A stretch of 64,000 nt of DNA from Micropterus salmoides. Its lineage: Eukaryota > Chordata > Actinopteri > Centrarchiformes > Centrarchidae. Numbering within the stretch: position 1 is the first letter of the stretch; each line of letters begins with the position of its first letter. The notes below the pieces were generated by a model. That model saw only the letters and a program-made list of their open reading frames with translations. It made no database searches and was not told the DNA's origin. Made by a program: the position numbers and the translations under genes. Shown here one piece after another: positions 27,101 to 39,100 of the stretch. Where the stretch lies: positions 8,406,187 through 8,470,186 of the forward strand of contig NW_024040707.1 of NCBI RefSeq assembly GCF_014851395.1, in the 5' to 3' direction.

Positions 27101-30100
27101 TTCACACAGCTCTTTTTCGACCCATAGCTTACCAGTGGTCCGCTCTGACCGGCGAGGGTCAGCCAGCAGCAATGAAACTGGTTGCAAGATGTCATTAGCC
27201 ACAGCTAAAGTGGAGCAACATGGGCACATGGGGTCCTCGCAGCGGGGACGGAAATCACCCAGCACGATGTAGCCCGTGTGGCAGACGCTGCGGCGACTCG
27301 CCGCGTTCTGGCCGGCTTGCTGGAAGACATCGTTCTTCTTGTTTTTTGGCTGGAAAGTCTTTGCTCTTTAGACAATCTTCTGCTCTTAGACAAATCTTCT
27401 GCTCTTTAGACAGCTCAGTGCGGAAGAAAAACGGAAGCCGAAGGCTGGGTCTCACCGTTGTGTATATATACAAGGTGCGGACGTAGGAGAGGCCCACGCT
27501 GTGAGTGGGTGTAGACTAAAATCCTCAGTGCCGCGCAGGCGAGCGGAAGGGGTAAACCCAATAGCAATAGCCTTAGAGGGTGAAGCCTATACGAAATAGA
27601 ACACCTCAAACACCTCCAACCCCACTACTCCCCCCCCCACCCTCCTGTGAGACACCAACCCCCCCTCCTCTGGCTCTCAGGTTAACAGCTCTCATCAGCC
27701 TGACAACTCCTCCTCTCCTCCTCCCCCACCTGTAACCTCTGTGTGCCTCACTGCTGACCAGGTGAGAAGACAGCTGAGGAGACTCCACTCCAACAAGGCT
27801 GCAGACTCTGACGGTGTCCGTCCCGGTGTGCTCAAAGCCTGTGCCCCCCAGCTATGTGGAGTCCTTCACCACGTCTTCAACCTGAGCCTGAGTCTCCATA
27901 GGGTCCCTGTGCTGTGGAAGACATCTTGCCTCGTTCCTGTGCCAAAGACGCCACGTTCCAGTGACTCCAAGGACTACAGACCTGTGGCACTGACCTCCCA
28001 CATCATGAAGACCCTGGAGAGACTGGTTCTGGATCAGCTGCGGCCCATGGTCAGCCCTTTTCTGGACCCACTCCAGTTCGCCTACCAGCCCCGACTGGGA
28101 GTTGAGGATGCCATCATCTTCCTGCTCAACTGCATCTACGCCCACCTGGACAAGCCAGCGAGCACTGTGAGGGTCATGTTTTTTGACTTCTCCAGTGCAT
28201 TCAACACCATCCGGCCGGCCCTGCTGGGTGAGAAGCTCACAGCGATGCAGGTGGATGCCCCCCTCGTGTCCTGGATTGTTGACTACCTGACTGACAGACC
28301 ACAGTATGTGGCCTGCAACACTGTGTGTCAGACATCGTGGTCAGCAACACCGGGGCCCCGCAGGGGACGGTCATCTCTCCCTTCCTCTTCACCATCTACA
28401 CCACAGACTTCAACTACCACACAGAGTCCTGTCACCTCCAGAAGTTTTCTGACTGATGCTGTGGTTGGATGTATCAGCAAGAGTGATGAGGCTGACTACA
28501 GAGCTGTGTACAGTGCTATCCTGTTTGCTGTTGCATGCTGGGGCAGCAGGTTGAGGGTAGCGGATGCTAACAGACTCAACCAACTGATCCGCAAGGCCAG
28601 TGACGTTGTGGGGGTGGAGCCGGACTCTTTGTCGGTGGTGTCAGAGAGTAGGATCTTGTACAAACCACATGTCATCTTGGACAATGTCTCCCACCCGCTC
28701 CATGACTTGCTGCTCAAACACAGGAGCACTTTCAGTGCAAAACTCATTCCCCCAAAATGCACCACAGAGCATCACAGGAAGTCATTCCTGGCTGTGGCCA
28801 TCAAACTTTATAACTCCTCCCTTTAAGTATCTGACACAGTTATTAAACTAGACCTCATTATCTATTTTCTGTCCAATATTACCTGTTTAATAATTACTGT
28901 GCAATATTCTCCGCTGCTATTTATTCACTAGTCCTTTTTGGTTCACCATAATAATTCTTAATAATGTAAATATTGTACATACCCACACACCTTTATATTT
29001 GTCTTTATATTTTACTATATATTATACTATACTATGTATACTCTTTATCTATCTACCTTTGACAAGTGTGCAAAAGAATTTCCCCTCGGGGATCAATAAA
29101 GTATTTCTGATTCTGATTAATTAACTATTTTGCATCACTTTAATGTAGCTCTTTTTTCTCATACTGAGTACAGCACACATATTTTGCAGGCATTACCACA
29201 AAGGAGTAGAGTTGCGATGAGACAGCCCTGAGTTCTGGTCTGCACTCTCCAACACACAGCTGGACTGGACCAGGTCTACTGTCAGCAGAAGCTGGATCCA
29301 TCTCACATACAATCCTGCCAAAGACACAAAGTAAAATCACTGTACATAATAAAAATGAGTTTTATTAAAAGCAAAATGACTCAGCTATTTGTGAAATCTC
29401 ATCTGGACTGGAGAGATTTCAATCTTTCTTAAAAATGACTCAGAAATTATCTATATGTTTAAATGCTTGAGCAAAGTTAGGAGAAAGTAATCAAAACACT
29501 TCTCTACTTGATATCGATTTATCTTCCACTTTTAATGCAATCTTCTATTGTTGTCTCACTCATTTCATTACAGGACACATCCAGACATCGACCAGGACCC
29601 CCTCGATGACAGTCTTTAAATGAGACCAGTGCTCCTCCTCCCTTGGCACTCCAACACACCCAATGTGAGAGATGTAAATATCCCACCAACAACCAGGCAG
29701 CTGACAGTGCTGGTGCTGTGCCAGTGCGGTACGTCTAATCTAAATCACGCAGCAGGATCAATACTTCTTTATCATGCCATGTGATCAGGTGTCACCCAAC
29801 GCTGCAGGTGACTCGATCAAATGACATAATAAAACGAGGACGTCTATTGATCGGTAGTTCCAGGGAGTAATAAAGTGCAAGAAGCAATCTTGGTGTGGAA
29901 AGAGAGATAGAATATGTGACGAGGCGGATGGCAGGGGCAGGCTGGAGTGGAGCAGATGAAGCAGAGCAGACGTATTATTTCTCCAGCGCTGACCATCTGA
30001 ATTATAACAAATTACCCTTGGAGCTTGTTGGATGAACTATATGGAAGACAATGGCTAAAGGAGCATTTACTCACTGACAGAACTGATATTTTCTTCTCAC

Positions 30101-33100
30101 TAGAGACTCACTTGTTTCCCCACCTGAAGCCCTACAGTACTGGTCCTTTGTGAAGCTGCATATTTATGTAAATATGTTTGGCTTTTCAAAATTGAACTTT
30201 GAATTGTATGTTCTTGGTCTCATCAAGACACCTGTTCTTTCTGTAAAAACCTGAGGGTTACTTTTAAAGTAAAAAGTAAAAATTCTTACTAATAAGGACT
30301 CAATTTGGCCAGTACAAAAATGCTGAAGAGTAGCATCATCCCTCAGAAAAATGTAGTTTCTGAATGCTGAAAAACACAAAAGTTGAGACTTTTTCTTCAA
30401 AGCAGGAATGGCTTTCACACACTCCTCTGAAGTAGTAACATAAAAGACACATAAATATGTATGCTTTTTTCTTTTTTGTCCGATCCAGTCAAGTCCACCA
30501 TAGGAAGCCTGGTGACTGATTTAAGACTCGAAACAAAAAGCAACAGTCAGATAAGGACATGCATATAATGAATCTAGAGCCAATATGTCCCCAAAAGGCT
30601 CTGAATAAAAGTCTGGCTCAGAACATTCTCATGAAGACTCCAGCTCCTTCGAAGTTAGAGTAAAGAGGTCATAGGTTAGTTTTTTAATTTTGCTCAGTCT
30701 ATTTTTTTACTTGCCATATAAATGAATTCCCTAGCTTGTCCTCAATTGGATTAAAGGGCTGTCAGATCAGTGCGCTGCTGACAAATTGTCCCCTACAGCC
30801 AAGTGGCACATTGAGAATTTTAATTACAACTGCCCAGTAAAGAGCTAGGAGCTACAGACATACTGTATGTCATCCACACTATTCATAAGTTGTCGTTGTA
30901 TTTTTCAAATGCCACCAAAAGTGGGAAACACCGCAGATTTAATTATCAAAATAACCACTAAGTTAGTAGCAATTGTGAAAGCACATTTATGTGTGAGTAT
31001 ATGTGTGTGACACAAGTATTGTAACAGCACTGAAGACTGAAAGTATATGAGTTACAGCAATAGTGCAGTGCTGAGCTGTTCTCTTTCTGAGGGCAGAACT
31101 AGGCCAAGGAAAGAATTAAGGTTAAAGGCTCCTCTGAGAGCCATGACTGTGATAGCCTGTGTATGTATGTCAGCCGTGCCTCAGTGTGCTATACATTTAA
31201 AACTTTACACTATTCTCTAACTTTTGTCAGTTTGTCATCACTAAAAAACTCTCAAGATTATTATTTTATTTATATTTATATATACACAAAATATTTCTAT
31301 AGGGATATGTGATGTCTGTGGTACTGAAAGACATAATGAGTTTAGAGTATCCATATATTTCCCCCCTCATAATGTATTGGTTTTCCATGGTGTAATTATT
31401 TAACATATAGTGGCTGCATAATGAGTATTTTTTTGTGCTAGCTGTATAGCAAAACTTATTATAGGATAAGATTTTTTCATAAAGAATTGCATTTCCTCCA
31501 CCAACAAAGCTCAATACCCAAAGGCAATCCAACATAATCCTTATCCAAATATGTTAATATATATTTAGGGTAAAGCATTTTAGCAGTATATGTGTACATC
31601 CTTGCCTTTCCCTTGTGAGGTCTACATCACCTGGGGAGGTTAAACAACCATTAAGCACTGGGTTTTTTACTCTACACACATCTTTGTGTCTAGCCAAGGG
31701 GCAGCTAGGCAAATTGTGAAGCATGGGCAACATTTCATTAATTCAGGGTGAACGGGACAGGCTTTAACGTGATGTATGCACAGCGTGGGACAATTAGGGA
31801 GGTAAACACAAGTAAACACACACAGCTGTTATGGGATTGTTGCTGACTAGATGAGCAACAGAGAGAGAACTGGGCTAGTGTGCTGCAGGGGGAGAACAGC
31901 AATGTCAGGGCCAGACTGTCTGGACTTGCTCCAGTCTTCATTAAGAGGATGGGGAAAGCAGCTTTCGATCACAATACACGTACTGTATATTGAATATAGT
32001 TTGTTTGCTGTTACATACTGACTTACATGCTGTTAATAACTGGTTTAATGCCTGGTTATTATCATAGCTCTGTATTTCATTTGCTATCAGGAGATTTTGC
32101 AAGCAAATTGTGTTGTTTACAAATTGGGATAATTAAAAACAATTAAAAAGGTTTCATGTTGCATTGTGAACTACTTTGAGTTAACTTGATGGAATCAATT
32201 TCTTCAAAGTATTTCTGACTAATAATGCTAATGCTTGTCTTGTTTGTGTGACTTACTGTTCAGCAATGATGTAGCCATCTTGTACAGGGGTACACCTCAC
32301 CCCTGCTACCTCCACATTGCCCACCATGTCCGAGAAGGCCAGACCAAGGTTCGTGCCATGGATGGTCACCCGTGTGCCTCCCTCTGGAGGTCCAGCCACT
32401 GGAGTCACCTACAGGACATAAAAGTATTAAAGTATGTTCTACTCTTCCTGGAATCATAAATCAGCACAGACTTCCATGGATGCTGAAGGGTAAATAGGCT
32501 CTTATGATCCAGGTGGCTATAAAAGCAATTAAGAACACTCCTGCGCCTGCATCCACAGCGTGTCAGAACATGCTATGAGTAATTGCGCCAAGAGTATGCT
32601 CTATTCAAAACAGTAGCAAGTTTTTTTGCTCTTCCTGTCTGATTATGGCATCACATTCATACATGCACAATCAGTGATGAAAAAGACGGTTGTAAACTTC
32701 TTCTTTCTTTTTTAAACTTTATACAACTCCTTCCTATAAACTATCCTATATAAATCCAATAAAAGCAACTTCTCAATTTAAAAAAATTAGATGGATTATT
32801 AACATTCTGGAAAGGCACCTGCTCATAATCTACTGCTGTTGCCATGGATGATAAATCTAACAAGGGTCCATATTAATGCTTAGTGCAGACCACCTACTCA
32901 TGAAATACAATATGGCTGCCCAGCATGACCTTGGCACAGGGTGGCACACTGCCTTCTGTGCTGCAGAACCCTGTTGAGGCTCTGAGCTGGCCATTATCCA
33001 GCCCTTTAAACAAGAGAGGGGAAGAGGAGGAGGAGGAGAAAGGAGAAGAAAGGAGATAAAGAAAGACCAAGAGAGAAGACAATACTGTTTGGTGGACAGG

Positions 33101-36100
33101 GAAGAAAAGGTGATAGAAGAGAGTAAGAAAGAGGAGGGCAGTGGGGAGGAGATGACTGTCACTTTACTGTGTGAAGCTGCAAGTGCTATGTAAACAATCA
33201 ATATGCTATTACTGGCCATGCAAGCAGAAGGGGAAAAAAACAGGTAGTTGTGCCCACTTGCTGAGCCGCAAAGCGTCATGTGATGGCAACCCTTCAAGTG
33301 GTGCTGTACACCCTCCTCTCCCTACCCCTGACACCCACTAGGGCATTGCGGCTTTCCTGTGGGACACCGGCATTGTAATCTAGATTCAGTGGACATTAAT
33401 TGCTCTGGATGTAAAGTAAGTGTGTCACTGCACCGCCTGAGGGGTCCGAATACATGAATCTTTTAGCACTGCTTGGGCATTGGGGGGGGGGGGGGGACAT
33501 AATGGCTAAATATATCCATGTCAGGCAATGGCAGCAGCTATTCGAGTAGACTTAGTGATGGTTACATAAGCAATGTAAGGGCCTGAGAGAGAACAAGACA
33601 GAGAGGAGGGGAGAGAGGGAGAGTGAAAATAGAGAGCAGAGGAAAGAGAAGGGGATTGAGAGAAGTTAGAGAGGAGAGAAAATGGGATGAGCAGCAGAGG
33701 CAATGTGGATGCCACTCTGTTCAGTCCTATCAGCCATGATGGATGACAGGTGAGGCTGGGATGGTGACAGGACAGCAGTCCTGTATCACAGACGGGCATG
33801 CTAAAAGCTTGAATGACATCCTCCTTCTACCCTTGAGGCTGAAATGGAGCCTTACCCACAGTGGACCAAACACAGTCTAATCCATGCATGAAACCCATTT
33901 GACTGAGCTCCCCATTGGCAGATAGGGCCTTGATTCATCAGTGGATCACAGAAAAACCACAAGGACTTTAAACGCCACCGATGTCTCCAGGCTGTGAGGT
34001 GTGAGAGAGGTTCTGCTCTTTGTCTCTGTGCCTGCAATTCTTCCACAAAAGAACAAAATCTATAAAGGACCCTTCTTGCACATGAGACTGTGGTTTGATT
34101 GCCTGTAAACCAGATCTTAATGAAATTTGCAGACCAGAGGGTACCCACTGCAGTCATGTACTGTAGAATCTTTAGAGGGGCGGCATCTTTATATTTCACA
34201 GCCAACATCCTCTTCTTTGAATTTCTTTCCCTTCTTTTACTTTCTGTCTTTCATCATCTTGTCTCCCTTAGGCTAGGTGACACATCCTCTCTCCTCTAAG
34301 CACCAGCTTGCTTGTTTGTCTTAACATAAAGACTTTTCAGAGGGAAGAGGAAGAGGAAGCCTCATTGGACATGCATGCACACCCTGCCACCCTTACTCCC
34401 CCTGTTCCCACCCAGTGCTGCCATGCCACGCTCTGTGTGTAATCCTTTTAGGAGCAGTGCTGCTGCCCGCCTGGTATTGTCACACTGTCAATAGAGGGTA
34501 ATTCCCAACAAACAGCCAGTCAGCTTGCACATCGCACTCCCCGCTCCCACTCCTGCACTTTCTGTAGCATAATCTATTTCTCCAGCTCAGGGGATCAGAG
34601 TATTGGACACTTACCACCACAGTGTCCTTATATATTCTTCAGGCATTGGCAATAACCACAGAAAGACTAAAGAGTGCTGAGATACATTAAGAATAGGTGA
34701 ATTTTAATCCACAATAAAGGAATTTCCAGAAAAGAAAGGAACTCTTTTGGGAAGATTACCTGCTAGTTTGAGTAATAATAGAAAAACTATGGAGACAGAG
34801 AGAAATGGCCGTCAATGTGAACAGCCTGAGGATGTCTGTTAGTGCAGTGTTGACTTATTCAGCTGAAGTAATGGTGGGGAAAGTTGTGCTGATGCAGCCA
34901 AGGCTAAACTCAATACATACAGCAGAGCACTACACTGCCCCAGCTGCCTTCAGGCTATGCAAGCCTAGCATGTCACTGTAATTACGGTAGCTGACCGAGC
35001 TGAATGGCATTCTCCAAGACAATTCAGAGCTAAAAATGTTCACCCCATCTACAGTTAAAATACACAATGTCAGCACTTTTAGCATTTATTCTTTATTATC
35101 AACCTTTAACATAGACATTTATTACAACAGGATTTTATGTCCTTTTATGTCCCCCAGAATTACACTACATGACAGTAGATGGATTTCTATTCTTGCCATC
35201 GCTGGAAATTTTGCTTTTGAAATTAAATAGCCCTTGATACAATTTAGGAGCTTGCAGCAAATCTCTTTGTCTTTGGACTCTGCTCAGACTAATTCGAGCA
35301 TGTCACATTTAATTGTGAGTAGTATTTAATGGGCTTGATAAAACCCCACTGATCACTTGTTCCCGAACAAACTACATCCTAAATACTTTATGGGGTCTTA
35401 AATGTCTTGTAGTCAGCCAAGAGATACATGTTGTGATGAAAAGGAGTTTTTAGTGTGTAAAGGGGAGAAAACAAGAGACAAAATGATGGGATAAGGATGT
35501 GTATTTGTGGAAGACTAAGATTTCCTCATTGGGTATACTGATGTTGTGTGTTTGTGTGAACAGGCCACTTTAGCAGTTAGCAAGTTGTAAATGTGTGTGG
35601 TATGTGTGCAATTTACAGTATCTAGTCTGGCTCAAGACTTACTTTACAGTGGCACATTGTTTGTTCTTTCTTCTATTAGCTGCTTTAATGAAGGGACACA
35701 TATAGAACAGCATCTCTCTCAGGATTACAGTAGTGAGGAGTGTTCAATGTACTAAGATGCTGACTGACAGGCCCATCATCCATGTAGTGTTCAAAATATC
35801 AACAAAAAGCTTGGGAAAACTGTGAGAAGGAGAAAGAGAGGTATTTTTCCTACTCTAAGGCAACAGCTAGATGTTTATATTCACTGTCACTGGGAGGCAG
35901 GGAAGCCTATTTGCTGTACTGTAAACTCATAAAGAAGCCACGGCCAAAGCCTATTGAAGAGATGCCTTTCATATGCCTATCAACTCCCAGCTTCATTTGA
36001 TGTCGTTCCCTCTGCTGTTAGCAGGGGCTTACAACTCTTCAATATTAATGGCCCATGGTGGGAGGCACCATGGCACTTAATAGAAACATTAATTATTCAA

Positions 36101-39100
36101 AAGGCCTATCTTGTGGTAGGCACATCTACTAATGTGCTAGTATGTATACAAATCAGCTCATGATTGGGGCTTTGGTGCATACAATCAAAACCAAATTTAT
36201 TAATAAATTCATCCCACCAGGGGGATGTCTGCTTCTTAAAGAAACTGTAATCACTGAGAGATGAAGGGGGTAGGGCACGGCACAAACACTGACTTCATGA
36301 GCAATGAAGAGGAGAAAGACTGGTGTGTCTGTGTGTATCTGAAGGACAGGCTCATGTGAATCCTCGAAATTAAAGCAGAGTTGGTTTTGCCACCTACTGT
36401 CGTGAAAAGCCCACACGGGCTCCATTTCCCTCTCCTCTTTCCCCCTTTCGTGCTTCCCACCTTTTCATGGTTCGGTTCCTCTGCTCTGTCCTTTGTTTTC
36501 TCTGTTGCCTCGCTTCACCCCACTCAAACCCTGCATACTCTCCTTGCTCTCATTCACAGTTTTCTCCAGAAGGTAAAGGGAAAATTCACCCTGCAACATT
36601 CTAATATACCATGAGTCAGTCAGGAATTATTTATAATTATTTTATTATATTTGTGTGCTAATAGCTTCTTTTTTTTTTTTTTACCAGAATGCCTTTTGAC
36701 TGCTCCTTTGCAACATTAAATGCATTGCTTTAATCCTTGGCTTACACACTGTATGTAGTTGGAAAAAGCTTTGGCAATATGTTTTTCCATTCAAGAAAAC
36801 ATCTCTTGCTCATAATCTGAGACCTTGCAGCTGCTGTAGATGGAGACATTGATGTGTCTTTGCCTTCGATATATAATGGATTTCTGCCTGATTGTTGACC
36901 ATGAGCAAGCCTGTAAGCCCTTACTATGAGTGTGAAAAACTGACACACAAACCTGATGTTCTCAGTAGATATTTGAGATAGTTGAAATGTTGTAGCTCCT
37001 CTGAAAATATCTTGAGGTGATATCTTGTCAGTTAAAACAGGCCAGAAGTTATTATCAATACACCACTGGACAACAGATGGATCCAAATATTCAAGGCATA
37101 CTGCACCAAAAGCTGCTTATTGTTTAAGTGTACTTTTATTTGCATTATTCATGTAATACTTCTGCTTTGCTGCTCAATATGTAATATGGCCAAAGCACCG
37201 GCCTCATAAATGAACAATGAGCATTTTACTAAATTATTATGTTATTAAAAGTAATCATTTCCCTGTCCTCGAATATACTACACCTTCATATACTCCCCTT
37301 GCAGTGTTAAGGCCTCTTCTGATTGCTTGCAAAGTGACAAATGAAGGTCTGAGCGAGTGGTGGCCTTGGTAATCACATACTGTGATAATAACACTAATGA
37401 AAACACAGAGGGAAATGAGGTGTGTCCCACTGGATGGCAGTGAGCATGTGCTATAGAATGACAAACTGAAAGCATAATGGAGTTACACGAGAGCACAATT
37501 TAATTCACCAAGATGAGTCTGAGATAGTTACAGAGACACACACACAGTGAGGGAAAAAGACAGACAGAGAGAGAGAGAGACAGACAGACGAAAACAGATA
37601 GCGAGAGGTGATGGAGAGGCAGAATTTAAAAAGAAGTAGTGATGGCCTTCTTTATCCTGTCTATCTTTTTCTGACTTATGTGCGTACAGTATAGCAAATC
37701 AATTAACCAAGTCGTTAACTTCAATTTTGAATTAGCTGGAGTTAGATGTGAGTATGCAGTGAAGGAATGAGAAGTCCAATGAATCAATGTAGAAGTAGAT
37801 GGGTCTGGTGGGTTAACCAGAATGCACTGGTGCATTACCAAGCCTAATTAAATAGTATGTGCTCCTGGCCTAACTCCCCTGTGACAGCAAACCAACCAGG
37901 CGGGACGAGAATGTGGCCTAAGCAAGCAAACCTTACTTATGGGACAACAAATACTTCCAGGTCATGACCCTGGTTTTGCTGAGGTGGAGGGCATCCCATC
38001 ATTGGGTTGGTTTGTTGCAATGTCAGAGAAGGCTTGAGGAGTAGAAGAAAAAACAAAGAGAACCGCATACACCTCATTGTTGTCTTTATGAATGTTAAGA
38101 TCTTAAAAGATCTTTTTATGGTTCTCTTATGGTTCTATTTGTTGGTGTAAAAGTTACTTTCATAAGGCACGAATAACCTTGTGAGTAGACAAAAGACATT
38201 AAAATCTAAGAGCAGGCATCTGTGCATACTGCACATTAAGAAGGCAAATGTTAAAGAGACAGGCCTTTACAACTGAATATCTATGGCCCTCTCTTGCCCT
38301 TAGACAAACCCTGATGGTATGAAAAAATCTCACATCGATGTGCCCCTGTAAGCATAAGCCATACAGCCATACGGCACATAAACAATCATACACATAAACA
38401 AGGCAGAGTATATGCTTTTTTGCTCTTAAGCAAAAACAAATTCCCTCTCAATTTCACACAGAGATACAAAAAGAAAAAGACGAGGCAGGAAGACACAGAT
38501 TTACAAATCAGCAGGTATTAAGTGGGTCCTGCACTCTGGGGAGCTTCTTTAAGATTCATTCTCATTGTTTTTTGGTACAAAGGAAAAGTGAGTAGAGTAG
38601 CTGCTTCTCATGCAATACCTCTCAATGACATTTCATTGTCAATAATTCTACCTGATTCTTAAGGAACTGCTGTTATTAGTACAACTTTTGTATAACTGTT
38701 TCAAAAAATTAAGCATGCCATGTTCATGTAATCTGGGTTTACTGCTACTAGAGGCTAATTTACTATGTAATAGCATTGCCACTGTTGCCACTGACTATGT
38801 CTTATTAAGCTGTTATAGCTATTAACTTTTACATTTTAGTGTAGACCTAAAGTATCAGCTGAATGCCTCATGATCCTCTATGAACCAGGACAAGAAGAAG
38901 TAATGTAATAGCTGATTATTGCACATTGATTGGAGTTAGATGTGTGGGCAGGCAGGAAAGATTATGGCCTGATTATGGGTACTGACCTCAGTGATGCGTG
39001 GGTTGGTGCACTTGACATTCTTACTGGACAGGTTCAGCCAGCGGGTGGTATAAGGATTGATGGGAGGGCAGTGGTGCCGCAGGGTACACCTTCCTTCTGC

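Larger units (their letters stand above)
24522..27602 (-). mobile_element. DIRS-type (tyrosine-recombinase) retrotransposon, decayed and internally deleted
   Basis: Reading the minus strand from 27602 downwards: a terminal segment (gttctatttcgtataggc...), a gag-like start, a GC-rich stretch, the C-terminal part of a reverse transcriptase, RNase H, a linker and the N-terminal part of a tyrosine recombinase. This RT-RH-YR order without an integrase is diagnostic of DIRS elements. The element stops in the recombinase at about 24522, so the terminal repeat and internal complementary region expected on that side are missing. Frameshifts and stops occur throughout. It is strongly GC- and CpG-rich compared with the surrounding intron. 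Confidence 0.75.
20533..29196 (-). other. plxna2 intron between window exons 10 and 11, host of a nested transposon cluster
   Basis: 8.7 kb. About 20533-22085 is unique-looking AT-rich intron without recognised content. About 22085-29118 is transposon-derived: a split plus-strand LINE, a GCGAAGCG-rich DNA-transposon-like end and a minus-strand DIRS element. Only about 80 bp of non-transposon sequence remains before the donor of window exon 10. Confidence 0.8.
32409..38986 (-). other. plxna2 intron between window exons 8 and 9
   Basis: 6.6 kb. Contains two purine tracts (33010-33146, 33590-33690), a run of 15 G (33482-33496), a T run (36669-36682) and a GA/CA-rich stretch near 37530-37590. 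No coding or known transposon seen. Confidence 0.75.

Noticed and set aside
27741..28826. 361-codon frame as an intact host or transposon gene
   Set aside because: It merges two frames of a LINE reverse transcriptase after a frameshift and lacks the connection region, so it is a pseudogene.
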